A stretch of DNA of 64,000 nucleotides from DATBVX01 sp963695985 (GTDB taxonomy: Bacteria > Pseudomonadota > Gammaproteobacteria > Steroidobacterales > Steroidobacteraceae): assembly GCA_963695985.1 (NCBI GenBank), contig CAVOIC010000011.1:372001-436000 (forward strand). The letters are read 5' to 3'. Of the stretch, positions 9,491 to 19,051 are shown piece by piece. Positions within the stretch are counted from its first letter, which is position 1. Every line of letters begins with the position of its first letter. Both the position numbers and the translations under genes were made by a program. The notes under the pieces are model-generated. The model had not been told where the DNA came from and ran no database searches. It saw nothing but the letters and a program-made list of their open reading frames with translations.

Positions 9491-10549
9491 ATGAGCGTAG
9501 ATCGCCTTGCGACTGCGCTGCTCGACTGGTTCGATGCGCACGGGCGCAAGCACTTGCCCTGGCAGCGCGAGCCCACGCCCTATCGCGTGTGGGTGTCGGA
9601 GATCATGCTGCAGCAGACGCAGGTGAGCACGGTCATTCCGTACTACGAAGCGTTCATGCAACGCTTCCCGGATGTGACCGCATTGGCGGCTGTGCCGTTG
9701 GACGAAGTGCTGCATCGCTGGTCGGGGCTCGGCTACTACGCGCGGGCGCGCAATCTCCATCGCGCGGCGCAGCTCCTGGTGGAGCAGCACGGCGGACAAA
9801 TGCCCGGCACCTTGGCGCAGATCGAAGCGCTGCCCGGGATCGGGCGTTCGACCGCGGGTGCGATCCTCGCCCTGTCGCGCGGTGAGCGCCATCCGATTCT
9901 CGATGGCAACGTCAAGCGCGTACTCGCGCGCCACTTCGGTATCGAAGGTTTTCCTGGCACGCCGGTGGTGAATGTGCAGTTGTGGGCGCGCGCCGAAGAG
10001 TGCACGCCTCATGCGCGCATCGCTGCCTACACGCAGGCGATGATGGATCTGGGCGCGACCGTGTGTGTGCGGCGCCGTCCGCTCTGTGCCGCCTGCCCGT
10101 TGGCGCAGACTTGTGTGGCGCGCGCGGCGGGGACCCAGGAGTCGCTCCCGACACCGCGGCCGCGCCGAACGCGGCCGTCGCGTCGCACCTGCATGCTGGT
10201 TGCCATTCGCGGCGGACAGTTCGTGCTCCTAGAGCGCCGCCCGCCGCAGGGCATCTGGGGCGGGCTGTGGGGACTGCCCGAATTCGCGACGCCGGACGCC
10301 GCAGTCGAGTGGAGCACGCGAGAGCTGCGATCCGACGTGGGCTCGCGCGCCACCCTGGCACCGCTCGATCACGCCTTTACGCATTTCGATCTGCGCATCG
10401 AGCCGATCCGCATCGAATGCACTGCGGAGTCGCGCGTGATGGAGCCGGAACGGTACGTCTGGTATAACGCAGCCGCCCCTCAGGCGCTTGGGCTTCCGGC
10501 ACCCGTGAAATCGCTCATCGATTCTGTGTTTGGCGAGGCTCTCGCATGA
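9491..10549 (+). CDS. mutY: Adenine DNA glycosylase MutY
   Basis: MutY removes adenine mispaired with 8-oxoguanine. The 352-residue length matches the family. Visible are LPWQREPTPYRVWVSEIMLQQTQV, the helix-hairpin-helix LPGIGRSTAGAI with the catalytic Asp in ILDGNVKRVLARHF, and the 4Fe-4S loop CVRRRPLCAACPLAQTC (C-x6-C-x2-C-x5-C). A C-terminal NUDIX-like 8-oxoG recognition domain includes LLERRPPQGIWGGLWGLPEF. It begins 6 bases after the START-like gene and overlaps yggX by ATGA. The mutY-yggX pair is a conserved gammaproteobacterial arrangement. Confidence 0.97.
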   Translation: MSVDRLATALLDWFDAHGRKHLPWQREPTPYRVWVSEIMLQQTQVSTVIPYYEAFMQRFPDVTALAAVPLDEVLHRWSGLGYYARARNLHRAAQLLVEQHGGQMPGTLAQIEALPGIGRSTAGAILALSRGERHPILDGNVKRVLARHFGIEGFPGTPVVNVQLWARAEECTPHARIAAYTQAMMDLGATVCVRRRPLCAACPLAQTCVARAAGTQESLPTPRPRRTRPSRRTCMLVAIRGGQFVLLERRPPQGIWGGLWGLPEFATPDAAVEWSTRELRSDVGSRATLAPLDHAFTHFDLRIEPIRIECTAESRVMEPERYVWYNAAAPQALGLPAPVKSLIDSVFGEALA

Positions 10550-10815
10550 GCCGCACGGTGCAGTGCGTGCTGCTCGGCCGGGAAGCGCCCGGACTTGATC
10601 GCGCGCCGTACCCCGGCGAGCTCGGCAAGCGCATCTACGAGAACGTCTCGAAGGAAGCCTGGGCGCGCTGGGTGCAGCACCAGACGACGCTCCTCAACGA
10701 ATACCGCCTGACGCCGATCGACCCCAAGGCGCGCAAGTTCCTCGAAGGCGAGATGGAGAAGTTCTTCTTCGGCGCGGGCTCCTCCAAGCCGAAGGAGTTC
10801 GTGACGCCGGAGTGA
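10546..10815 (+). CDS. yggX: Fe(2+)-trafficking / oxidative damage protection protein YggX
   Basis: The 89-residue protein matches YggX, with the N-terminal MSRTVQCVLLGREAPGLDRAPYPGELGKR including the single conserved Cys, then WARWVQHQTTLLNEYRL, KARKFLEGEMEKFFF and a short tail. YggX protects Fe-S proteins such as MutY and limits oxidative damage. The ATGA overlap with mutY indicates coupled translation. Confidence 0.96.
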   Translation: MSRTVQCVLLGREAPGLDRAPYPGELGKRIYENVSKEAWARWVQHQTTLLNEYRLTPIDPKARKFLEGEMEKFFFGAGSSKPKEFVTPE

Positions 10816-10820
10816 TGCCT

Positions 10821-10840
10821 TTCGCTCGCTGACGAGCGAA
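10821..10840. terminator. Hairpin between convergent yggX and EF-G2 genes
   Basis: TTCGCTCG-CTGA-CGAGCGAA is a perfect 8-bp stem with a 4-base loop just after the yggX stop. A second, smaller GC hairpin lies at about 10866-10880. Neither has a T tract, so termination is inferred from the position between convergent genes. Confidence 0.45.
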
Positions 10841-10888
10841 GTGGCGGGCTCAGGCGCTGGCCTTCGCGGCGCGAAGCCGCTCTGATCG

Positions 10889-12937
10889 CTATTCCTGTTC
10901 TGCTTTCGGCTTGAACGCCGATATCAGCTCCTGCTGCTTCTTCGGCGGCACCGGGTCGTAGTGGCTCAGCTCCATCGTGTAGGTGCCTTCACCGCCCGTC
11001 AGTGACTTGAGCCGCGACTGATACTCGTTGAGCTCCGCGAGCGGCACGAGCGCGCCGATGCTGACGCGATTACCGGGCAGCGAGTTGTTGCCATTGATGC
11101 GGCCGCGCTTGGTGGCGAGATCGCCGGTGATGTCTCCCATGGAAGCGGAGGGCGCTGTGATCTCAACGCGCACGATCGGCTCGAGCACGATCGGGCCTGC
11201 CTGGTTGATCGCATCGAGGAACGCCTTGCGGCCCGCGGACACGAACGCGACTTCCTTGGAGTCGACCGGGTGGTACTTGCCGTCGTACACGATGACGCGC
11301 ACGTCGTGCAGCGGGTAGCCCGCGATCGCGCCTTCGCCCAGCACCTGGCGCACTCCTTTTTCTACTGCGGGAATGAACTGGTGGGGAATCGAGCCGCCCA
11401 CGACCTCGTCGACGAACTCGAAGCCCGTGCCGCGCGCGAGCGCCTCGACCTTGAGGTACACCTCGCCGAACTGGCCCGCACCGCCGGTCTGCTTCTTGTG
11501 TCGGCAGTGGCCTTCGGCCAGGCGCGTGACGGTCTCGCGATACGGAATGCTCGGCGGATGTGTCTTGACGTGCACGCCGTACCGTTCGGCCATGCGCTCG
11601 AGCATCATCCTCAGGTGCAGCTCGCCCATGCCATAGAGGACGGTCTCATTCACGCTGGCGTGATGTTCGACCCGCACGCACGGATCCTCCGCCACGAGCT
11701 TGTGCAGGCAATCGGAGAGCCGCTGCTCTTCGCCGCGCCGCTCCGGTTCGATCGCGACGCCGAGCATTGGCGGCGGAAACACGATCGACTTGAGGTGAAA
11801 CTGGTCTTCGTCATGCGAGTCGTGCAGGACCGCATCGAAGTGCAACTCGTCCACTTTTGCCACGGCGCAGATGTCGCCGGGAATGCCGGCGGACACTTCC
11901 GCGTGCTCCTTGCCCATCATGCGGAAGAGGTGCGCGACCTTGAACGGTTTGCGTGCATCGCCGACGAAGAGCTGGCTGCCATTACGCACGGTGCCCTGAT
12001 GAATGCGAAAGATGCCGAGCTTGCCGACGAAGGGATCCACCGTGACCTTGAAGACGTGCGCGATCACGTGCCGGGCGGGATCCGGCTTCACCTCGGCGCG
12101 CTCGGCCGCATCACCTTCGCCTTTGAGAAACGGCGGTGGATTGCCCTCGGCGGGATTCGGCATCAGGCGGCGAATGATCTCGATGAGCTCGTGCACGCCG
12201 GCGCCGGTCTCCGCGGAGACGAAGCACACCGGCACCAGGTGTCCTTCGCGCAGCGCGCGCTCGAACGGATTGTGCAGCTGCTCGGGGTTGAGCTCCTCGC
12301 CCTGCTCGAGGTAGAGCGCCATCAGGTCGTCGTCGAGCTCGACCACCTGGTCGATGATCTCGGTGTGCGCCGCGTCCACCGAGCCGAAGTCGGCCGGGCC
12401 GCCGTGCGGCTGGAAGAAGCAGTCGATCACTTTCTTGCCACCCTCGGCCGGGAGGTTGAGCGGCAGGCACTCGCGACCGAAGAGCTCGCGCACCTGTGCG
12501 AGGGTGTCCGCGACGTGCGCTTCGCGGCTGTCGATCTTGTTGATGATCACGAGCCGGCACAGCTCGCGCTCCTTGGCGAAGTCCATCATGCGCTGCGTGA
12601 CCGGGTCGACTCCCGCTACGGCGCTGACGACTACGGCCGCGGTCTCGACCGCTTCGAGCACGCTGAGCGAGCGGCCGACGAAATCCGGAAATCCCGGGGT
12701 GTCGATGAGGTTGATGCGCGTGTCACCCGCTTCGAACGTGCAGATCGCAGCATCGAGCGAGTGCTGGAGCTTTTTTTCCTGCGGGTCGTAGTCACACACG
12801 GTCGTGCCGCGCACGAGACTGCCCTTGGCGCGGATCGCACCCGCGTCGAACAGCAGCGCTTCGGCCAGCAGAGTTTTTCCGGCGCCGGCTTGACCGATCA
12901 GCGCCAGGTTGCGGATATCGGTAGTGTTATTGGCCAT
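10889..12937 (-). CDS. fusA2: EF-G-like translational GTPase (EF-G2 type)
   Basis: The 682-residue protein shows the five-domain EF-G layout. The G1 loop GQAGAGKT differs from the GHVDAGKT of canonical EF-G; G3 is DTPGFPDF and G4 is NKID. Domain II has VFKVTVDPFVGKLGIFRIHQG, domain IV has CRHKKQTGGAGQFGEVYLKVE, and the C-terminus has GDLATKRGRINGNNSLPG. The divergent P-loop and the absence of rpsL/rpsG/tuf neighbours point to the second EF-G class, whose members often serve stress or ribosome-recycling roles rather than bulk translocation. The gene is monocistronic and convergent with yggX. Confidence 0.9.
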   Translation of the reverse strand: MANNTTDIRNLALIGQAGAGKTLLAEALLFDAGAIRAKGSLVRGTTVCDYDPQEKKLQHSLDAAICTFEAGDTRINLIDTPGFPDFVGRSLSVLEAVETAAVVVSAVAGVDPVTQRMMDFAKERELCRLVIINKIDSREAHVADTLAQVRELFGRECLPLNLPAEGGKKVIDCFFQPHGGPADFGSVDAAHTEIIDQVVELDDDLMALYLEQGEELNPEQLHNPFERALREGHLVPVCFVSAETGAGVHELIEIIRRLMPNPAEGNPPPFLKGEGDAAERAEVKPDPARHVIAHVFKVTVDPFVGKLGIFRIHQGTVRNGSQLFVGDARKPFKVAHLFRMMGKEHAEVSAGIPGDICAVAKVDELHFDAVLHDSHDEDQFHLKSIVFPPPMLGVAIEPERRGEEQRLSDCLHKLVAEDPCVRVEHHASVNETVLYGMGELHLRMMLERMAERYGVHVKTHPPSIPYRETVTRLAEGHCRHKKQTGGAGQFGEVYLKVEALARGTGFEFVDEVVGGSIPHQFIPAVEKGVRQVLGEGAIAGYPLHDVRVIVYDGKYHPVDSKEVAFVSAGRKAFLDAINQAGPIVLEPIVRVEITAPSASMGDITGDLATKRGRINGNNSLPGNRVSIGALVPLAELNEYQSRLKSLTGGEGTYTMELSHYDPVPPKKQQELISAFKPKAEQE

Positions 12938-12993
12938 GATGAGTTCCCCGATTCAGTGTTTCGTTCCGCCCCCACCGCGGCGCCTTTCTTCTT

Positions 12994-13032
12994 CCTCGCC
13001 CCGCCTTCGGGGAGAGGGCCAGGGTGAGGGGC
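12994..13032. repeat. REP-like GC-rich palindromic element
   Basis: The intergenic segment between egtD and the EF-G2 gene contains CCCCG-CCTT-CGGGG followed by GAGAGGGCCAGGGTGAGGGG. This type of CCCTCACCCTGGCCCTCTCCCC / GGGGAGAGGG repeat is widespread in GC-rich proteobacteria. It may also stop transcription leaving egtD. Only one copy is seen in this window. Confidence 0.55.
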
Positions 13033-13033
13033 T

Positions 13034-14011
13034 CTAAGTAATGGGTCGCAGCAGTTGAGCGCTGAAGCGCTCCTCCTTGTCTGTCCAAACCGCTTCCACG
13101 CCCAGCCGGGCGTCCAGCGCCATCGCGGCAAACTGCGCGCGATCGTACTTGTGGCAGCTCTCGGTCCAGATCGATTCGCCTTCCTCGAAGACGATCTCGA
13201 CGCCGCCGAGGTGCGCCATTTGCCGGCGCGTGCTCACGAGATGCATCTCGATGCGGCTCTCCGCCTCCACCCAGGGCGCGCGATGCATGAACGCGCTGAG
13301 ATCGAAGTCGGCGCCGAACTCGTGGTTCAGGCGCTCGAGCAGATTCAGGTTGAACTCCGCGGTGATGCCGGCCGCATCGTTGTAGGCGGCTTCAAGTATC
13401 TGCGGTGACTTGCGCAGATCTGCTCCTACCAGGACACGTCCTTCCATGCCCGCGAGATCACGCATCATGGCAAGCAGCGCGATCGCCTCGGAGCGATCGA
13501 AGTTACCGATGGTCGAGCCCGGGAAGAACACGAGCGTCGATTCCACGGGCTCGGTACCGGCGGGAATCTCGAAGGGTTGGGTGAAATCCGCGCACACGGG
13601 AAGAATCTCGATCTCCGGGTAGCGCTCGGCCAGCGCACGTGCGGCAGCCATCAGGTGTGAGCGGGAAATGTCGACGCACACGTAGCTCGCCGGCGTGTGC
13701 ATGGCATCGAGCAGGATGCGCGTCTTGGCGCTCGAGCCGCTCCCCGGCTCGATCAGGCGCAGGCCCGGACCCAATGCGCGAATGAACGCGGGTGCGCGCG
13801 CGGCGAGGATCGCGGTTTCGGTGCGTGTGAGGTAATACTCGGGCAGCTCGCAGATCTGATCGAAGAGGAGCGAGCCGCGCTCGTCGTAGAAGAATTTCGG
13901 GTAAAGGTACTTCGGCCTGGACGTCAGCCCCGCGAGGATTTCAGCCAGGAGCAGATCGCCTGCGGGCGCCGCCCCTCGCATCAACGAGACTGCGGCGCGG
14001 TTCGGACTCAT
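13034..14011 (-). CDS. egtD: L-histidine N-alpha-methyltransferase EgtD (ergothioneine synthesis)
   Basis: EgtD trimethylates histidine to hercynine with S-adenosylmethionine. Visible are PKYLYPKFFYDERGSLLFD, ELPEYYLTRTETAIL, the SAM motif LIEPGSGSSAKTRILLD, FFPGSTIGNF, DLRKSPQILEAAYNDAAGIT and the C-terminal SCHKYD. The start at 14011 overlaps the egtB stop as ATGA; the 34 codons upstream are not family-like. With egtB it forms a two-gene operon. Hercynyl-sulfoxide lyase (egtE) and egtA/egtC are absent from this window, so the pathway is only partly encoded here. Confidence 0.93.
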   Translation of the reverse strand: MSPNRAAVSLMRGAAPAGDLLLAEILAGLTSRPKYLYPKFFYDERGSLLFDQICELPEYYLTRTETAILAARAPAFIRALGPGLRLIEPGSGSSAKTRILLDAMHTPASYVCVDISRSHLMAAARALAERYPEIEILPVCADFTQPFEIPAGTEPVESTLVFFPGSTIGNFDRSEAIALLAMMRDLAGMEGRVLVGADLRKSPQILEAAYNDAAGITAEFNLNLLERLNHEFGADFDLSAFMHRAPWVEAESRIEMHLVSTRRQMAHLGGVEIVFEEGESIWTESCHKYDRAQFAAMALDARLGVEAVWTDKEERFSAQLLRPIT

Positions 14012-15276
14012 GCCGAACCTTTCGCGAGCCGGATGCCAGCGAATTGCCAGCGCGCCGTGGGGTAGAAGAAATTCCGATAGGTCGCGCGCATGTGCGAGGC
14101 AGGCGTCACGCACGAGCCCCCGCGCAGCACGAACTGGTTCGCCATGAATTTACCGTTGTATTCGCCGATCGCGCCCGCCGCGGGCTGAAAGCCGGGATAC
14201 GGAGAATAGGCGGAGGAAGTCCATTCCCACACATCGCCGAAGAGTTGCGACAGCTCGCTACCCCAGGAGTTCGCTCCCGGATGCAGGAAACCGTCATCAC
14301 GGAAGTTACCCTGCGCCGGCTGGCGAGCAGCTACCGCTTCCCACTCCGCTTCCGTCGGCAGGCGCGCACCGGCCCAGCGCGCGAAAGCATCCGCTTCGTA
14401 CCAGCTCACGTGACACACGGGTACATCGGCGTCGAGCGCGCGCTCGCCACCGAGCGTGAATTCGCCGTCGAGCGCATCGTTCCAGTAGATCGGCCGCTTC
14501 CATCCTTGTGCCTGCACGGTGGCCCAGCCGTCCGACATCCACAGTTGCGCCTGCGAGTAACCGCCGTCGCGAATGAAGTCGCGATACTCGCCGTTCGTAA
14601 TCGGGCGATGCGCGAGCTCAAAGGGCTCGAGGTACACGCGGTGACGCGGCGTCTCATTATCAAAACAGAATGCATCGCCCAGGTGCCCGATCTCGTAGAT
14701 GCCTTCCGGAAACGGATGAAAGTCCAGCGCTTCGGCGGGCAGCGACTCCGACGTCTCGAGCTCACGATATACCGGCCGCAGCGGGTTGCAGGACAGGAGG
14801 TGCTTCAAGTCCGTGAGGAGGAGTTCCTGGTGCTGCTGCTCGTGATGGATGCCGAGCTCGATAAGGTCCGCGAGCTCCGCGCGAATGCCATGACCCAGCA
14901 GGCGCCACATCGCGTCGTCGACCGCATCGCGATAGGCGCGCACTTCGTCCAGCGTCGGGCGTGTCAGCAGCCCACGATCTGCCCGCCGATGCCGCTCGCC
15001 GACCGTCTCGTAATAGGAGTTGAAGAGAAAGGCGTAGCGCTCGTCGAACACCCGATAGCCGGCCAGGTCGGGCGCGAGCACGAACTGTTCGAAGAACCAG
15101 GTGGTGTGCGCGAGGTGCCACTTCGCCGGGCTGGCGTCCGGCATGCTTTGCACCACGCAATCCTCGGCCGCCAGCGGTGCGATCAGCGCGGTCGTGAGCG
15201 CCCGGGTCTGGCAGAAGCGCTCAGCCAGCGCAGCCTGGGGCGCGCTGGTTTGGGTGGAAAGGGAGCCAAGCGGCAT
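14008..15276 (-). CDS. egtB: Ergothioneine biosynthesis iron-dependent sulfoxide synthase EgtB
   Basis: EgtB joins hercynine to a thiol using O2 and non-haem iron. The N-terminal DinB-like part has SPAKWHLAHTTWFFEQ and the metal motif IHHEQQHQELLLTDLKH. The C-terminal FGE-sulfatase part has the HRVYLEPFELAHRPITNGEY stretch, CHVSWYEADAFARWAGARLP, TEAEWE and the end FRATYRNFFYP-like block with WQFAGIRLA. ATG 15276 gives 422 residues, the usual family length; the reading frame is open further upstream but without family similarity. It is coupled to egtD. Confidence 0.93.
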   Translation of the reverse strand: MPLGSLSTQTSAPQAALAERFCQTRALTTALIAPLAAEDCVVQSMPDASPAKWHLAHTTWFFEQFVLAPDLAGYRVFDERYAFLFNSYYETVGERHRRADRGLLTRPTLDEVRAYRDAVDDAMWRLLGHGIRAELADLIELGIHHEQQHQELLLTDLKHLLSCNPLRPVYRELETSESLPAEALDFHPFPEGIYEIGHLGDAFCFDNETPRHRVYLEPFELAHRPITNGEYRDFIRDGGYSQAQLWMSDGWATVQAQGWKRPIYWNDALDGEFTLGGERALDADVPVCHVSWYEADAFARWAGARLPTEAEWEAVAARQPAQGNFRDDGFLHPGANSWGSELSQLFGDVWEWTSSAYSPYPGFQPAAGAIGEYNGKFMANQFVLRGGSCVTPASHMRATYRNFFYPTARWQFAGIRLAKGSA

Positions 15277-15442
15277 GTTTTTGTCGACGAGCGGGCATAA
15301 GACTACAGAACGCCCGCCGGAGCCGTCAAAAGAACCTTCGCTTGCCGGCGTTCCGGAGGCGGCGGGCGAGGCCGTCGAGCGGGCGCGGCTTGAAAAATCT
15401 GCCAAGATGATGCCGGCCAGCCGAGCGGAGGGGAGGATCGGC

Positions 15443-16282
15443 ATGAACCCGAGCGTCGCCATCGATGTGGTGCCCATACCGGCTCTGTTCCTTCTCACTG
15501 CCCTGCTGACCCTAGCCTCGGCTCGAGTTCGGCCGATGGCTCGGCCAGCGCCGCAAGCTCGTCGGCGCGGAAGCCGAGGCGCCCGTCGGGGCTGCGGTCG
15601 GAGCCGTACTCGGCGCTGCTCGCATTCACGCTGGCTTTCACCTTCAGCATGGCGGCCTCGCGATTCGACACGCGCAAGCAGCTGGTGGTCGACGAAGCCA
15701 ACGCCATCGGCACGACGTACCTGCGCACATCGCTCCTGCCGGAACCCGCGGCTTCGAAGCTGCGACAGCTTCTGCGTGAGTACGCTGGACGTGCGCCTGG
15801 ACGCGGGTCTTCACCCGGAGCACTTCGCGGCGGCGGTCGCCCGCTCCGGGCAGTTGCACGGCGCGCTCTGGAGCGACGCTTCGGCCGTGGCCGTGCAGCA
15901 GCCCAATCTGATCACGACGGGCCTGTTCATCCAGGCACTCAATCAAATGATCGACATGCACGGCACTCGCATCGCCGCGTTGCGCAACCGAATCCCCGGG
16001 ACGATCTGGGTGTTTCTCTTCCTGACGGCATCCGTCGGCATGATGAGCATCGGCTACCACGCCGGCATCAACGGCTCGCGCAGGAGCATCGCGACGCTTG
16101 CGCTCGTTGTCGCGTTTTCGGGCGTGATCATGCTGATCGCTGACCTCGATCGGACCCAGAAGGGCTTCTTGCGCGTGAGCCAGCAGGCCATGGTCGAGCT
16201 GCAACAGAGCATGCAGTCCGAGCCCACGGAGCCGACCGCGCCGTCTCGCCGCCTTGACTCACCCCGCCCGCCGTCGGTCTAA
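15443..16282 (+). pseudogene. DUF4239 membrane protein broken by about three frameshifts
   Basis: GGGAGG precedes ATG 15443. The protein can be followed through three frames: MNPSVAIDVVPIPALFLLTA, then from about 15525 EFGRWLGQRRKLVGAEAEAP, then from about 15616 LLAFTLAFTFSMAASRFDTR and KQLVVDEANAIGTTYLR. From about 15785 it returns to LDVRLDAGLHPEHFAA and two membrane helices (TIWVFLFLTASVGMMSIGYH, IATLALVVAFSGVIMLIADL). This is the layout of DUF4239 (bestrophin-like) proteins. Three single-base shifts in under 300 bases with no stop-gain between them suggest sequence error or very recent decay. Function unknown. Confidence 0.65.
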
Positions 16283-16329
16283 TACGCGCCTCTCCGGGCC
16301 GGCCTCCCGCGCCGTCCCGCCGCATCAAT

Positions 16330-16402
<73 letters not shown>

Positions 16403-16735
16403 CACTTAACTGTTCAGCACCATCACGGTGATCGACCCCCCGAGCTGCACCGGGAACAGTTCCCTCTCTATCTCTGCTTTTCCATGGACTTGAAGCGTTT
16501 AGCGGTAGGCGAAGCCAGTCGGGAGGAGTGGTTTCTGGTCTCGGGTCCTGCTGATCCGGACTGCGCGGCTCGTGCCGCGACGAGAATGTTCGCCGCTACA
16601 CGCCGCCTTCAGCGGCGCAAAGTTAAATCACTTTTTGTGTCGAGCAGGTCCACGTTCACCACGCTGCAGAGCGTTACTCTGCTGCGTGCAATCTTCGAAT
16701 AACGACGCGGTCCAAAACGGCGCAGGAGAATAACA
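16403..16735. other. 333-base gap with no recognised gene
   Basis: This stretch lies between tRNA-Phe and the PqaA-like gene. A 109-codon open frame runs across it from inside the tRNA, but it has no ribosome site, domain or protein-like composition. The last 20 bases hold the AGGAG of the downstream gene. No terminator or repeat was identified. Confidence 0.5.
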
Positions 16736-18148
16736 ATGATTGCTCACTCAAAGCGGTGGCAAGGCGTCTTCGCGGCGCTGATCGTCCTCGCGTCCGGCGT
16801 TTGTGCCCGAGCAGACCAGAGCGCCCCCACCTCGTCCGATGCACTCGCCGCCTACATCGCTCGCCCCGATTCAAGCTACGGCTGGCACGTCCGCTCGTCA
16901 GGCACCGTCGGCGGGACAAGATATGTAGAGCTCATCATGAGCTCGCAGACCTGGCGGGACACGCTGTGGCGCCATCAACTCTACATCATCGTTCCAGCCA
17001 ATCTCGATCCCAATTCGCGACAGGCACTACTCTATGTCTCCGGGGGACGTTGGAAGCCGGAGCTCGAGAGTGATGCGACGCCGGGCAAACTACCAAGCGG
17101 TACGGACAGGTTCATCAAGTTGACCCAAGAGCTGCGCACGCCGGTTGCGGTGCTGCGACATGTCCCCTTCCAACCCTTGTTCGATGGGTTGACCGAGGAC
17201 CGGATCATCGCGCTGACCTTCGATCGTTATCTCGAGACCGGGGACAACGAGTGGCCGCTGTTGTTGCCGATGGTGAAGACCGTAGTGCGTGCGATGGACA
17301 CGATTCAGACATTCGCCGCGCAGGAATGGGGCGTGCAGATAGACTCGTTTACCGTTGCGGGGGCCTCCAAGCGCGGCTGGACGACGTGGTTGACCGGCGC
17401 CGTGGATGCTCGCGCGACCGCGCTCGCCCCCATCGTGATTGATGTCGTGAACATGGGCGCGCAGATGAAGCACGCCAGCGCCACGTGGGGCGCACCCTCG
17501 CCGCAGATTGCACCCTATACAGAACGTCACCTGCCTGAAAGGCTCGCCTCACCAGGCGGCCAATCGCTGCTCGACATCGTTGATCCGTACAGCTACCGCC
17601 ACTCGCTGCTGCAACCAAAGCTCATCATCAACGGTACGAACGACAAGTATTGGCCGCTCGATGCGCTCAATCTGTACTGGTCCGAACTGGAGGGCGAGAA
17701 ATACATACTGTACGTCCCCAACCAGGGCCACGACATCAAGGACTACGATCGAGTCATCGGTAGTCTCGTTGCCTTGCATCGACATGTGGCCCACGGTGCA
17801 CCGCTGCCCACGTTGCAATGGCAATTTGTGGAAGGGGCTGACGACGTGCGCCTCGAGCTGAGCCCGAGCATGAAGCCCAAGCAGATGCTGGCATGGATGG
17901 CGAGAAGTGACACCCGGGACTTTCGTGATGCGCACTGGGAATCAGTGCCGATGAAGCGCCAGCACGACCAATATGTTGTCACTTTGGATCGACCACGCAA
18001 CGGCTACGTTGCAATGCTGGGCGAAGGCAAATTCACTCGGAAGTTCAAGATGCCGTGCTATTTCTCTACGACTGTAAAAATCTTCGGCCCGACAGCGGGC
18101 CCAACGGTGTTGTCGTCGATCGACCGGGTGCTGCCGGAGCATCAGTGA
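16736..18148 (+). CDS. Secreted PhoPQ-activated pathogenicity-related (PqaA-like) alpha/beta hydrolase
   Basis: The 470-residue protein has a signal peptide (GVFAALIVLASGVCARA). The PqaA-family fold shows YVELIMSSQTWRDTLWRHQL, LYVSGGRW, VAVLRHVPFQPLFDGLTEDRIIALTF, the nucleophile elbow-like GASKRGWTTWL with Ser, PKLIINGTNDKYWPLDALNLYW and PNQGHDI (probable Asp and His). Members in Salmonella are PhoP-activated and linked to antimicrobial-peptide resistance, but the reaction is unknown. AGGAG is 7 bases before the ATG. It is single and flanked by long intergenic regions. Confidence 0.83.
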   Translation: MIAHSKRWQGVFAALIVLASGVCARADQSAPTSSDALAAYIARPDSSYGWHVRSSGTVGGTRYVELIMSSQTWRDTLWRHQLYIIVPANLDPNSRQALLYVSGGRWKPELESDATPGKLPSGTDRFIKLTQELRTPVAVLRHVPFQPLFDGLTEDRIIALTFDRYLETGDNEWPLLLPMVKTVVRAMDTIQTFAAQEWGVQIDSFTVAGASKRGWTTWLTGAVDARATALAPIVIDVVNMGAQMKHASATWGAPSPQIAPYTERHLPERLASPGGQSLLDIVDPYSYRHSLLQPKLIINGTNDKYWPLDALNLYWSELEGEKYILYVPNQGHDIKDYDRVIGSLVALHRHVAHGAPLPTLQWQFVEGADDVRLELSPSMKPKQMLAWMARSDTRDFRDAHWESVPMKRQHDQYVVTLDRPRNGYVAMLGEGKFTRKFKMPCYFSTTVKIFGPTAGPTVLSSIDRVLPEHQ

Positions 18149-18387
18149 CAGAAAGCATCGCGCCGACGCAGCTTCACTACGTAAACTGACATGCACATTC
18201 AGTTCTGGGCGCTGAGGCTCACGCTGACGTGACGTGCCGCGAGAGTCGACGTACCGGAATCGAACTGACGTCGCTCCATTCGGTTTCCCCTTTCGTCCAA
18301 CTACACTCGGTGTACGGCAGTACGCGCGTGTCGGAACCGCTGCTAGACTTGGTTCCAGACGTCCGGCGAACCAGTGACGAGAGCGGA

Positions 18388-18762
18388 GTGAAGAGCGTGC
18401 CTAACTTTAGGACTGTTGCGACCGGTATTGCCGCCGCAGCTAGCCTCATGCTGCAGGGTTGTTATACCGCGCCGGCGTACACGCCCGTTCCAACCTCGCA
18501 GTCCCTTCCCGAGAAATTCGAAAAGTCATGGCAGGCGGCCCGAGCCGCGGCTTTCGACGAGGGCGTCCGCGTTACCTACGAAGATCGCCCCAGCGGCACC
18601 CTGCGCGGCGACAAGGGATCGTCCAACGTGTCAATTACGGTGGTAACGCAGGCCGACGGATCAATCCACGTCGGATTTTCGGCGACCGGGCCATCGTCTC
18701 AGGACGCGGCGAGCCTGCAGGATCGTCTGACGCGCGCCTATCAACGGCGCATGGGCCGCTGA
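18388..18762 (+). CDS. Small lipoprotein, hypothetical
   Basis: The N-terminus (FRTVATGIAAAASLMLQGC) ends in a lipobox with Cys, so the protein should be lipid-anchored in the envelope. The mature part (about 100 residues) has EKFEKSWQAARAAAFDEGVR, ITVVTQADGSIHVGF and DRLTRAYQRRMGR, and I recognise no named family. The pattern of a short alpha-beta domain resembles small bacterial lipoproteins of unknown function. GTG 18388 or GTG 18397 may be the start; GGAG at 18384-18387 favours the second. The open frame further upstream is not protein-like. Confidence 0.62.
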   Translation: MKSVPNFRTVATGIAAAASLMLQGCYTAPAYTPVPTSQSLPEKFEKSWQAARAAAFDEGVRVTYEDRPSGTLRGDKGSSNVSITVVTQADGSIHVGFSATGPSSQDAASLQDRLTRAYQRRMGR

Positions 18763-19051
18763 TCGGGTTGCGCCTTCGGCCGGCGGCGAACCGCGCGTAG
18801 CGTGACACGCCCAATTCGCGCGGCAGCCACGAAATTTTCCGGTAAGCCGCCATTGACGAGGCGACCGGCGCCTGGCGATCCCACGACATCGCCGGATATA
18901 CAGCCAACTTACTACCTCAGCCGCGCGCGACGTAGTCTCTGTGGCCAATGGTGGCCGGCGAGTCGAGCCACCCGGTTGCACCGCTGAGAAGCCCGCAGAC
19001 AATGCCCGCAGGCATCGTGGGGGCTATCTTCAGATTGCTGCACTTCAACCT
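18763..19051. other. Intergenic region, nothing recognised
   Basis: The space lies between the lipoprotein gene and the 3' end of the epoxide hydrolase array, which converge here. I see no hairpin with a T tract, no repeat and no supported small gene. Confidence 0.4.

Noticed and set aside
11270..13027. A 585-codon plus-strand open frame opposite EF-G2
   Set aside because: It lies entirely antisense to a conserved GTPase with all G motifs; it has no ribosome site and no recognisable domain.
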